Shown: positions 16,653 through 25,413 of the stretch, in pieces | Position numbering within the stretch: position 1 is the first letter of the stretch | Layout: each line of letters opens with the position of its first letter | From: Xenococcaceae cyanobacterium MO_167.B52 | GTDB taxonomy: Bacteria; Cyanobacteriota; Cyanobacteriia; Cyanobacteriales; Xenococcaceae | Direction: 5' to 3' | Assembly (NCBI GenBank): GCA_030065315.1 | Contig: JASJDB010000017.1 | Coordinates: forward strand, 1 to 35,061 | DNA: 35,061 bases | Translations under genes and position numbers: made by a program | The notes under the pieces: generated by a model | Seen by the model: the letters and a program-made list of their open reading frames with translations, nothing else | What the model was told of the DNA's origin: nothing | Databases searched by the model: none

Positions 16653-19600
16653 ATGATAAGTAACGTTCGTTTTGCTCCTTTGAATGTCTTCCTAAATCGC
16701 AACATAGAGGGAGGTTTAATTACAGATTTATCTACTAGACTTTATTGGGATATTCCTGTAAAAATTGATGGGGAAGAAGACCGTAACAGCAGACACAATA
16801 ATGATGAGATTTCTTTTTGGGCAGATTACGTAACAGCTCGAAAGAATGATTATATCTATGATGAGTTGTTCCGTTTAATTGGAGATTTAGATCCTGCTTT
16901 ATTGCCTGTAGGATATCCTAGGTCTGACCACCGTTTATTTTATGTAGATAAAGATAAAGATGTTGTTGCAGAAGATCGGGATAATAACCTTAAAACTGTT
17001 ACTAATATTGAGTTTCTTGGGGAAGTAAGCTTTGCTACCGGTTTGATTTTAGAGCAACCAGTAACAGTTAATAATATTGAATTTATCGGGGAAGGCAATA
17101 TTGCAACAGGAACTTTATTTCAAGATACAGAAGTGGGAGGCATTTCTGGTTTAACTTATGATGCTACTAGTGATACTTATTATGCTCTATCAGATGACAG
17201 GGGTAATAGAAATGATCCTCGCTTTTACACTGTAGATATCGATTTATCTGACGGTAGTTTAGATCAAGGGGATGTGGAGTTTCAAGAAGCTAAGACCTTA
17301 CTTGATTTTACAGGAGAAGCTTTTGAACTGGGCACTATCGACCCTGAAGGAATTGCTTTAGCTAATGACGGCACGCTTTTTATTTCCTCAGAAGGGGATG
17401 CAAATAACTCCATTCCTCCCTTTGTTAAACAGTTTAGTCTTGACGGACAAGTTTTTGACCGATTGCCAATACCTCGGAAATTTAGACCCCGTGCTAATGG
17501 AAATCGTGGAATTCGCAATAATCAAGCTTTTGAAAGTTTAACTATCACCCCTGATAATCGTTTTCTTTATACTGCGACAGAAAATGCTTTAATTCAAGAT
17601 GGAGAAAAATCATCTTTAGAAGAGGGAAGTCCTGTTAGGATACTAAAGTTTGATTTAGAAACAAGAAAAGCAGTAGGAGAATTTCTTTATTTTACCGACC
17701 CGATTCCCGTTACACCTGATCCTGTTGATGGCTTTGCTGATAATGGGTTGGTAGAGTTACTAGCCATAGATAATACGGGTACATTCCTCGCTTTAGAACG
17801 TTCTTTTGCTGTAGGTGTAGGAAATAATATTAGATTGTATGAAGTTAATCTTCAGGGTGCAACGGATATTAGCGGTGTTAGAAGGTTAACTAGAAGAAAT
17901 GGGGAATTAAAAGATGTCGATGCAGTAGTAGAAAAACGACTAATACTAGATTTTAGCGACTTAGGAATTATTCTAGATAATAGCGAAGCAGTATCTTTTG
18001 GGGAAACATTACCCGATGGCAGACAAAGTATTATTGTTACTAGCGATAATAATTTTAATGATGCCCAAAAAACCCAATTTCTAGCTTTTGCTATAGATAC
18101 AAAAACTATTCCTGCTATTACCCCTACTACAGAAACACCTCCAGAAATCAGATTTGGTAGTCCCGATAATCCCGATCCTAATAATGCCCCAGATGCAGAT
18201 GATCCCGCAATCTATGTTCATCCTGATAATTCCGAGGAGAGTTTTGTTATTACAACTTTCAAGAATGGTGGTTTGAGGGTTTATGACTTAGAGGGAAAAG
18301 AATTACAGAGTATTACTCCTGAAGATATTCGTTATAACAATGTAGATATTGCTTATGATGTCAACTATTCAGGGCGAATTATAGGGGGAGAAATAAAAAT
18401 TGATTTTGCTGTTGTATCTGATAGAGCTAACGATACATTAGCATTCTTTTCTATTGACCCAGAAACAAAAAGATTGAGTAAATGGAAAGAAGGATTTGAA
18501 TTTCCCGAATCCATTTTTGGTATAGACGACGGAGAAGCAACTGCTTATGGTCTAGCGACTTACACCAGTCTTGTAGATGGTAAAAATTATGTTTTCGTTT
18601 CCCAAGCTGACGGAAATAAAATCGCCCAAATAGAATTTAACCCAACTTTTGGTGCTGGGGACGAACCAATAGTTAATGCGAAAGTAGTCCGTATTATTGA
18701 AGTACCCGTTCCTGAAGGGGAAGAGCCAGAAGACTTTCAGGTAGAAGGAATGGTGGTTGATCGCGAAACAGGCTATCTTTATGTAGGACAAGAGGAATTC
18801 GGTATTTGGAAATATAACGCTGAACCTAAGGACAACATGGCACCTCTACTAGTTGATTCTGTAGAAGGTGACAACATCACAGCCGATGTAGAAGGATTAA
18901 CGATTTACTATGGTGAAGATGGCAATGGTTACTTACTCGCATCATCCCAAGGAAATAATACTTTTGCCATTTATGACCGCGCTGGAAGTAATAGTTATTT
19001 GGGAAGCTTTGCCGTTGAAGGAGTAGAAGAATCGGATGGAGCAGATATAATTAATGTTCCTCTGGGGGATAGTTATCCTGCGGGATTATTAGTAGTGCAA
19101 GATGGTTCCAATACTCCTCAAGTGGTCTTCCCTGACCCTGAAGATGGCGAAATTCAGAACTTTAACACCAATTTCAAATACGTTTCCCTTGCTGATTTTG
19201 CTGACATTTTTCCCAACTTACCTAAATACGATCCTAATGCTTTTGATCCTCGCAATCCCCAAGCGAGAACTTTAGTTAATGGTCTTGCCTCTGGAGATAC
19301 GACCCAAGATTCTACTGTTCTTTGGGCGCGTAGCACAGTCTTAGGAGATATCACTTTTGAATATAGTACTGATAGCAATTTCAATACTATCCTTGGCACA
19401 ATTAACACTCAAGTTATAGATACCACCCTTCCTATAAAAGTAGAAGTTATAGGCTTAGAAGCAGCAACAGATTACTATTACCGTGTCACTGATGCAGCAG
19501 GAGACAGTGAAATAGGAGAATTTACCACCTCCACAGAAATGGGAACAAACTTAGGTTTACGCTTTGGTGTAGCAGGAGACTGGCGTGGAGAATTAGCCCC

Positions 19601-22600
19601 TTATCCCGCAATTAGTAATGTACCTGAACGAGAGTTAGCCTTTTTTGTCGAACATGGAGATACTATCTATGCTGATGATGGTTCTGATGCAGTATTAAAT
19701 CCTGATGGCACTCAAAAATCACAAGTAGAAACAATTGAGGAATATCGAGCAAAACATAGTGAAGTTTACAGCCATCGCCTCGGTTATAATGTTTGGGCTG
19801 ATTTACGTGCCTCTACTTCTATTTTGGCAACAATTGACGACCACGAAGTAACTAATGACTTTGCTGGTGGTGCAGATGCTTCAACCGATAGTAGATTCCC
19901 TGAAACAGAAGGTTTAATTAACGATACTCAACTCTTTGAAACGGGGCTACAAGCTTTTCAAGAATATAACCCTCTACGAGATGAATTCTATGGTGAAACA
20001 GGAGACGAAGTTACCGCAGGAGAAAGAAAACTCTATCGTTACAATACCTATGGTAGCGACGCAGCAAGTTTTATTTTAGATACTCGTTCCTTCCGAGATG
20101 AAGGGTTGACTCCTGCTTCAGATATTACTAATCCCGAAGAAATCGGCAGAGTTTTGACTGAATCTATCACTTTAGACCGAACTTTACTAGGTAAAGCCCA
20201 ACTAGAGAACTTAAAGCAAGACTTAGTTACAGCAGATAAGGCAGGAATAACTTGGAAATTTATTATGGTTCCTGAACCTGCACAAAATCTCTTCCCAGGT
20301 ATCAATGTGGATAGCTATGAAGGTTATCTCAATGAGAGGGCAGAAATTCTCAGCTTTATTGAAGATAACGATATTGATAACGTTGTCTTTGTTGCTGCGG
20401 ATGTTCATATGACATCGGTAAATAATCTTACCTATCAAACTGAACCTCTTGGGGAACAAATAGCTACTAGTGTTTTTGAAATTACTACAGGTGCGGTAGC
20501 CTACGATCCTCCTACAGGAGAATTTTTAGCCAACTTCTTTACTGCTACTAATCCCGAACTCCAAGCCTTATACGATTCTCTTCCTATAGCTCCTGATCCT
20601 GACAACATCCCTAATGACAAAGATGATTTGGTTAAACAAGCTATCAATGACACCTTACTAACACCACTTGGTTTCGATCCTATTGGGTTAGATAGTAACT
20701 TACCTCAAGCAGAAGGCTTAATTGATGCAGAACTTCTCCAAGGAGATTATTACGTAGGACATAGTTACAGTTGGACAGAGTTTGATATTGATGCAGATAC
20801 TCAACAGCTACGAGTAACTACTTATGGTGTTGATAGTTACTCTGAAGCAGAAATTTTAGCTAATCCTAATGCTATTAACGATTTAACTCCCATCGTCTTA
20901 AGCGAATTTGTGGTTAATCCTACTATTGAAGAACCAGAAGCCCTAGATATTCTCTTAGTAAACGATGATGGTTTTGAAGCTGAAGGAATTGATGTTATCT
21001 ACGAAGGTTTAGTCGCAGCAGGATATGACGTTACCCTAGTCGCACCAAAAGCACAACAAAGTGGAAAAGGTACATTAATTAATGTTGAATCTATCTTCCA
21101 ACCTGTAGAAGTTGTTGAGTTTGAAGAGAATAAATGGTTTGTGGATGGTAGTCCCATAGTTACCACTCTCGCAGGATTAGACTTTATTCTCGATGGAGAA
21201 GAACCAGATTTAGTAATTTCGGGAATTAATGAAGGGGCAAATATTGGCGCAAATATTGCGATTTCCTCTGGTACTGTTAGTGCAGCTACCACCGCTACTA
21301 GAAGAGGGATTCCTGCGATCGCAATTAGTGCCAATGGTGACGCTCAAAACCTAAGCGAATCCTATGAAGTGGGTACGGAATTAGTTCTCGATTTAATTGA
21401 GGAGTTACAAGCCACTCAAGCACCAGGAGCAGAATTACTACCCGAAGGAGTAGGATTGAGCGTTAATATTCCCGAAAATCGCTCTGGTGGAGTCGCTTTA
21501 ACCGAATTAGATCAAACTTCTAACATTAATCTGAGCTTTGGAGAACTTCCTGAAGGTTTTGGCGAAGGTGCAGGAGTATTATTTAGCTTTAACGAGCCAA
21601 TTTCTCCCGATGAAATAAACGATCCTACCTCCGAAGGGGAAAACTTCCTCGCTGGCAATATTACCATAACTCCGATCGATGGTAGTTGGGTAGCTGATAG
21701 CAGCATCAGAGAAAGTATCCAATCTCGTTTCTTAGCGGAAATTGCGCTCACTAAAGTTACACCCTTAAACATCCTCTTAACTAATGATGATGGTTTTGAA
21801 GCAGAAGGAATCAAAACTATCTATAATGCTTTAACCGCAGCAGGACATAATGTTATTTTAGTCGCACCCGAAGCACAACAAAGCGGTACTGGTACGGCTT
21901 TAGATGTAGATGCTATCTTGCAACCTACAGAAGTGGTCAACTTTCAAGAGAATAAATGGTATGTTGACTCGGGAGTAAGAACTACTACCTGGGCTGGTTT
22001 AGACTTCATCCTAGAAGAAACCCCTGATTTAGTTATCTCTGGTATCAATGAAGGAGAAAATATCGGTGCTGGTGGTGCAGTTTCCTCTGGTACTGTCAGT
22101 GCAGCCGTTACCGCCATTTTAAGAGACGTTCCAGCGATCGCAGTTAGTGCTGGTATCGATTTAACTGACCCCGAAAGAACCGCTACTGGGGTTGCCTATG
22201 AAGAAGGTTCGGAATTTATTACCCAGTTAATTGCCCAATTGCAGGCTACTCAAGGAGATTCTGAGACAATTCTTCCTGAAGGTATTGGCTTGAGTGTTAA
22301 TATCCCCGTCCGTTTCCCTCAAGGCGTTGAGAGTATTCAAGGAGTAGCCTTTACCGAACCCGACGGGATAGAACCTTTTATCATTGATTTTGGTGAAGTA
22401 GAAGGCGGTGCTGGGTTGCGTTTTGCCCCCTTCCAGTTAACCGATGGTATTACTATTGCTCCTCTATCCGAAGGAGGAAAATTCCTCTCTGGTTTTATTA
22501 CTGTAACTGCAATTGACGGAAACTGGACGGCAAACAGTGAACAAGTGGCAGCGATAGGAGATCGTATTGACTCTCTATTACTTCCACCAGAAGTATCTGA

Positions 22601-22955
22601 GGAAACTATTTTTGGTACTCTCAATGATGACATTATCAAGATCAATGGCTCAAACAATTTAGTATTGGCTGGTATTGGTGATGACACTGTTAATTTATTT
22701 GCCAGTGGCGGAAATAATACCGTTTATGGTGGTGTTGGTTATGATATCTTCCAACCTAGTACCGAATTCCCCGATACTATTGCTGATTTTGAACTTGGCG
22801 GGGATGTAATTGGTATTGCTGGTGCTAGTTTTGAAGATTTAACTATTACTGCTGATGGAAATAATGTTGTAATTGGTTTGGCTGGTAAGGATATTGCCTT
22901 TTTAGTTGGTGTTAATGCTAATGACTTAACTGTTGACAGTTTTGCTTTTAGTTAA
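16653..22955 (+). CDS. Giant RTX-tailed phosphatase: phytase-like, beta-propeller phytase, PhoD and two SurE domains
   Basis: A 2100-residue protein. Residues 1-115 are unassigned. About 119-485 is a phytase-like esterase domain (VGGISGLTYD at 161-170, IDPEGIAL). About 496-820 is a beta-propeller (3-)phytase domain with DADDPAIYVHP at 514. About 860-1420 is a PhoD alkaline phosphatase with its N-terminal Ig-like part (VNGLASGD, LWAR) and metal motifs AGDWRGE (Asp976), EHGDTIYADD (Asp1003), DDHEVTNDF (1062-1070), AADVHM (Asp1250, His1252). Two SurE nucleotidase domains follow: NDDG Asp1438/1439 with SGINEG Asn1526, and NDDG Asp1712/1713 with SGINEG Asn1799. About 1985-2100 is an RTX calcium-binding tail ending in a typical cyanobacterial type I secretion terminus. 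No N-terminal signal peptide. Inferred role: extracellular phosphate release from phytate, phosphodiesters and nucleotides. Confidence 0.93.
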   Translation: MISNVRFAPLNVFLNRNIEGGLITDLSTRLYWDIPVKIDGEEDRNSRHNNDEISFWADYVTARKNDYIYDELFRLIGDLDPALLPVGYPRSDHRLFYVDKDKDVVAEDRDNNLKTVTNIEFLGEVSFATGLILEQPVTVNNIEFIGEGNIATGTLFQDTEVGGISGLTYDATSDTYYALSDDRGNRNDPRFYTVDIDLSDGSLDQGDVEFQEAKTLLDFTGEAFELGTIDPEGIALANDGTLFISSEGDANNSIPPFVKQFSLDGQVFDRLPIPRKFRPRANGNRGIRNNQAFESLTITPDNRFLYTATENALIQDGEKSSLEEGSPVRILKFDLETRKAVGEFLYFTDPIPVTPDPVDGFADNGLVELLAIDNTGTFLALERSFAVGVGNNIRLYEVNLQGATDISGVRRLTRRNGELKDVDAVVEKRLILDFSDLGIILDNSEAVSFGETLPDGRQSIIVTSDNNFNDAQKTQFLAFAIDTKTIPAITPTTETPPEIRFGSPDNPDPNNAPDADDPAIYVHPDNSEESFVITTFKNGGLRVYDLEGKELQSITPEDIRYNNVDIAYDVNYSGRIIGGEIKIDFAVVSDRANDTLAFFSIDPETKRLSKWKEGFEFPESIFGIDDGEATAYGLATYTSLVDGKNYVFVSQADGNKIAQIEFNPTFGAGDEPIVNAKVVRIIEVPVPEGEEPEDFQVEGMVVDRETGYLYVGQEEFGIWKYNAEPKDNMAPLLVDSVEGDNITADVEGLTIYYGEDGNGYLLASSQGNNTFAIYDRAGSNSYLGSFAVEGVEESDGADIINVPLGDSYPAGLLVVQDGSNTPQVVFPDPEDGEIQNFNTNFKYVSLADFADIFPNLPKYDPNAFDPRNPQARTLVNGLASGDTTQDSTVLWARSTVLGDITFEYSTDSNFNTILGTINTQVIDTTLPIKVEVIGLEAATDYYYRVTDAAGDSEIGEFTTSTEMGTNLGLRFGVAGDWRGELAPYPAISNVPERELAFFVEHGDTIYADDGSDAVLNPDGTQKSQVETIEEYRAKHSEVYSHRLGYNVWADLRASTSILATIDDHEVTNDFAGGADASTDSRFPETEGLINDTQLFETGLQAFQEYNPLRDEFYGETGDEVTAGERKLYRYNTYGSDAASFILDTRSFRDEGLTPASDITNPEEIGRVLTESITLDRTLLGKAQLENLKQDLVTADKAGITWKFIMVPEPAQNLFPGINVDSYEGYLNERAEILSFIEDNDIDNVVFVAADVHMTSVNNLTYQTEPLGEQIATSVFEITTGAVAYDPPTGEFLANFFTATNPELQALYDSLPIAPDPDNIPNDKDDLVKQAINDTLLTPLGFDPIGLDSNLPQAEGLIDAELLQGDYYVGHSYSWTEFDIDADTQQLRVTTYGVDSYSEAEILANPNAINDLTPIVLSEFVVNPTIEEPEALDILLVNDDGFEAEGIDVIYEGLVAAGYDVTLVAPKAQQSGKGTLINVESIFQPVEVVEFEENKWFVDGSPIVTTLAGLDFILDGEEPDLVISGINEGANIGANIAISSGTVSAATTATRRGIPAIAISANGDAQNLSESYEVGTELVLDLIEELQATQAPGAELLPEGVGLSVNIPENRSGGVALTELDQTSNINLSFGELPEGFGEGAGVLFSFNEPISPDEINDPTSEGENFLAGNITITPIDGSWVADSSIRESIQSRFLAEIALTKVTPLNILLTNDDGFEAEGIKTIYNALTAAGHNVILVAPEAQQSGTGTALDVDAILQPTEVVNFQENKWYVDSGVRTTTWAGLDFILEETPDLVISGINEGENIGAGGAVSSGTVSAAVTAILRDVPAIAVSAGIDLTDPERTATGVAYEEGSEFITQLIAQLQATQGDSETILPEGIGLSVNIPVRFPQGVESIQGVAFTEPDGIEPFIIDFGEVEGGAGLRFAPFQLTDGITIAPLSEGGKFLSGFITVTAIDGNWTANSEQVAAIGDRIDSLLLPPEVSEETIFGTLNDDIIKINGSNNLVLAGIGDDTVNLFASGGNNTVYGGVGYDIFQPSTEFPDTIADFELGGDVIGIAGASFEDLTITADGNNVVIGLAGKDIAFLVGVNANDLTVDSFAFS

Positions 22956-23087
22956 CTGAATGCTTTCTTTTGAAGATAATGCTGCCAATACGGTTATATC
23001 ATTTCCCTCTAAGTTTGCCAGAGATGATTGGCGCCTAGGCTCCCTTGCGCCGAAATTAATGTATGGGATATCTAGAGTGATTTGATA

Positions 23088-23121
23088 TCACCTAGATGTT
23101 TAGATGTTGAGGTGAATTTTT
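23088..23121 (+). terminator. Weak candidate terminator after the giant phosphatase gene
   Basis: A 6-bp stem, TCACCT (23088-23093) with AGGTGA (23110-23115), a 16-base loop and a T5 run after one or two bases. It is 130 bp past the stop codon. The long loop and short stem make it marginal, and GTGAT/ATCAC nearby could compete. Confidence 0.3.
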
Positions 23122-23221
23122 ATGCAAGTATTACAAAATACAGAAATTTATACATTATTTAAAATAAATTAATAAACAGAAATATTTTTACAATTAATTA
23201 CTACTGTTAGTCATGGCAACA

Positions 23222-23330
23222 TAAGTAGTTATGCAAAATTAATTTGATAGTTGAGATAGGCAGGAGGCAGGAGGCAGGAGGCAGTAGTGATTAGAGAATA
23301 TACAAATAATTTTGCCCAGGTACTTAGCTA
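23222..23330 (+). repeat. Dispersed repeat R2, with GGCAGGA tandem heptamers
   Basis: Starts TAAGTAGTTATGCAAAATTA and ends near TACTTAGCTA. It aligns along its length with 32776-32878, with the middle differing: here the heptamer GGCAGGA is repeated 3.7 times (23259-23284). A shorter relative of the heptamer array is at 26315-26326. Confidence 0.65.
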
Positions 23331-23347
23331 ACAATTGGAGACATAGT

Positions 23348-23590
23348 ATGGGTGAAGTGGCTTTTTTTAATTTCTCCAAAACTACTGAATCAAGAATCTA
23401 GTGGTTATTAAGAATGGGGATTGCCTGGGAGTTCATTGGACATGGAGCTTTCGGCATCATTACTAAAGAGGGTTGGCTCCCTTACTTTGCGGTCTGGGGC
23501 ATTTGAGTTTATTGAGCGGGGAGCAAGCTATGCTGCTCCAGTTGTTCTCGCCTTAATTATGAGACTTGCCCGAAAATCTACCTACAAGTC
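23348..23590 (+). pseudogene. Decayed membrane-protein gene (unidentified)
   Basis: From the ATG at 23348 the frame reads MGEVAFFNFSKTTESRI, hits a TAG (23399), continues WLLRMGIAWEFIGHGAFGII and TKEGWLPYFAVWGI, and hits TGA. A one-base shift then continues FEFIERGASYAAPVVLALIM. The two parts together look like a coherent hydrophobic membrane protein, broken by a stop and a frameshift. I do not assign a family with confidence; a small integral-membrane (DoxX-like or related) protein is possible. Confidence 0.5.
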
Positions 23591-23848
23591 TGTGACGATC
23601 CCCTTAAGGGTGAAATCAAAAGGCGAAAATCAAAAGTCCTAAAGGATCCCTAAAGGGTACACCTTCGGATAACCGCGACCCATTTCAAAAGTAATTTATC
23701 CAACTCGAAACCGCTCCTAATTTTACTCCTTATTCAGAAATACAAGTAATTGAAGAATCAGAAGCGGTTTCTTGCTCCCATCAATCCCAGAGTTAATCTA
23801 GCACAAGTAATATCATTGGGAATTAATTAATATTTTTTGAGAAAAATC

Positions 23849-25306
23849 ATGACAAACTTATTACAAGATAATTCAATAGACAAAAATAGTTTAAGAAAAG
23901 ATTGGTCTAAAGGCTATCAATCTCAACCAAATGAATATAATTATTGGATTGATGAAGATGAAATTGAAGGAACTATTCCTAATGCCTTACAAGGAACACT
24001 ATTTCGCAACGGCGTTGGCTCATTAGAAGTCAACGGAGAAAAAATAGGGCATCCTTTCGATGGAGATGGAATGGTTTGTGCTATTACTTTCGATCAAGGA
24101 AAAGCTCATTTTAAAAATAGATATGTTCATACAGAAGGCTATCTAAAGGAACAAAAAGCAGGAAAAATACTTTATCGTGGTTTTGGGACACAAAAGAAAG
24201 GAGGATGGTTAGCGAATGTTTTTGATACTGAATTCAAAAATACAGCCAACACTAACGTCATTTATTGGGGAAATAAGTTATGGGCAATGTGTGAAGGAGG
24301 AAAACCTTATCAGTTAGACCCTAAAACATTAGATACTATTGGTGAGGATAATATTAATGGTCTGTTGGAAGAGAATGACCGCTTTTCAGCTCATCCAAAA
24401 ATTATCGATAATACTTTTACAAACTTTGGAATCAGGGGCGTTACAACTCAAACTCTTGTTATATTTGAATTAGATAATCAGGGCAGAAAAGTTAAAAAGC
24501 ATTCACATCCCTTAAAAGACTTCGCCATCCTACATGATATGTTAGTTACCCCTAACTACTACATATTCATACAACATCCTTTTATAGTAAAAGGCTTACC
24601 ATTTCTTTTCGGATTTAAAACAATAGAAGAATGCTTGGATTTTAATCCAAAACAACCTACTAAATTTATTATAGTTTCTCGTCACAAAAAGCATAAAACA
24701 GAAATATTAAAAACCAAGGCTTTTTTTGGATTTCATCACTGTAATGCCTGGGAAAAAAATGGCAAAATTTATATAGAATCAATTCGCGATGACGATTTTC
24801 CTAAAACACAACCAGGAATTTTTGATTCTGAAAAAGTTAAGATTGACGATTTTCCTAATGGTGAATTATGGAAATTCGAGTTAAATCTATTTGATAAAAC
24901 CGTATTTGCTGAAAGAATAGAAGAAAGAGTATGTGAGTTTCCCTCTGTTCATCCAAGCTGGATCGGAAAAGAACATCGTTATGTCTATACAAATACTGTT
25001 TTTACTCCAGCATTGAATGGTCCACTACAAACAATCATGAAAATAGATAAACATTCAAAAACAAAACAGTTATGGAATGGAAGCTCAAGAGAATTTGCTG
25101 GTGAACCTGTTTTTGTACCCCATCCTAATGGAATTGAAGAAGATGATGGATGGCTAATATCTGTTGTCTATGACGCAGCAAAACATTGTTCTTACCTTCT
25201 TATTTTAGATGCTAAGAATATTAACAAGGAAGTCGCTAAAATATACTTAAAACATCATATACCTTACGGATTTCATGGCAACTGGGTATCAAAAATATTT
25301 CTCTAA
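23849..25306 (+). CDS. Carotenoid oxygenase (apocarotenoid-cleaving, RPE65/ACO family)
   Basis: A 485-residue non-heme iron dioxygenase of the carotenoid cleavage family, which splits double bonds of carotenoids or apocarotenoids; cyanobacterial members such as Synechocystis ACO make retinal from apocarotenals. The four iron-binding histidines are visible: His182 in FSAHPKI, His229 in ILHDML, the His296/297 pair in GFHHCNAWE and His476 in GFHGNW near the C-terminus. Other family marks are GTLFRNGVG and HPFDGDGMV. A TTG at 23837 would extend the frame by four residues; the ATG at 23849 is preferred. Cleavage position and substrate cannot be decided. It is isolated, downstream of degraded DNA and convergent with cpcG. 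Confidence 0.93.
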   Translation: MTNLLQDNSIDKNSLRKDWSKGYQSQPNEYNYWIDEDEIEGTIPNALQGTLFRNGVGSLEVNGEKIGHPFDGDGMVCAITFDQGKAHFKNRYVHTEGYLKEQKAGKILYRGFGTQKKGGWLANVFDTEFKNTANTNVIYWGNKLWAMCEGGKPYQLDPKTLDTIGEDNINGLLEENDRFSAHPKIIDNTFTNFGIRGVTTQTLVIFELDNQGRKVKKHSHPLKDFAILHDMLVTPNYYIFIQHPFIVKGLPFLFGFKTIEECLDFNPKQPTKFIIVSRHKKHKTEILKTKAFFGFHHCNAWEKNGKIYIESIRDDDFPKTQPGIFDSEKVKIDDFPNGELWKFELNLFDKTVFAERIEERVCEFPSVHPSWIGKEHRYVYTNTVFTPALNGPLQTIMKIDKHSKTKQLWNGSSREFAGEPVFVPHPNGIEEDDGWLISVVYDAAKHCSYLLILDAKNINKEVAKIYLKHHIPYGFHGNWVSKIFL

Positions 25307-25413
25307 TTAGAGGGTAGTCGCACATTTACAACATAATTTAGCTTCAAAGACAAACTACTCTGCAAATACGCAACTCCCTCTAAAAACGAGTTATCAGATG
25401 TGGTTACTTAAGA

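Larger units (their letters stand above)
22956..23848. other. Gene-poor region with repeat and gene remnant
   Basis: No intact gene in about 890 bp. It holds a weak hairpin after the giant phosphatase gene (23088-23121), one copy of dispersed repeat R2 with a heptamer tandem repeat (23222-23330), and a decayed membrane-protein gene (23348-23590). A 73-codon frame at 23421-23642 exists only because one part of the decayed gene is open in that frame. The region looks like a graveyard of insertions and deletions. Confidence 0.6.

Noticed and set aside
20999-21334. 111-codon minus-strand frame inside the giant phosphatase gene (and similar ones at 21512-21814 and 22337-22687)
   Set aside because: They lie opposite the conserved SurE and RTX-linked coding sequence and show no domain of their own.
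22956-23220. Insertion sequence in the spacer after the giant gene
   Set aside because: No transposase-like frame, no terminal inverted repeats and no target duplication could be seen.
23421-23642. 73-codon frame as an intact gene
   Set aside because: Only its middle part (FEFIERGASYAAPVVLALIM) looks protein-like and it continues a hydrophobic protein that begins in another frame; better explained as a pseudogene.
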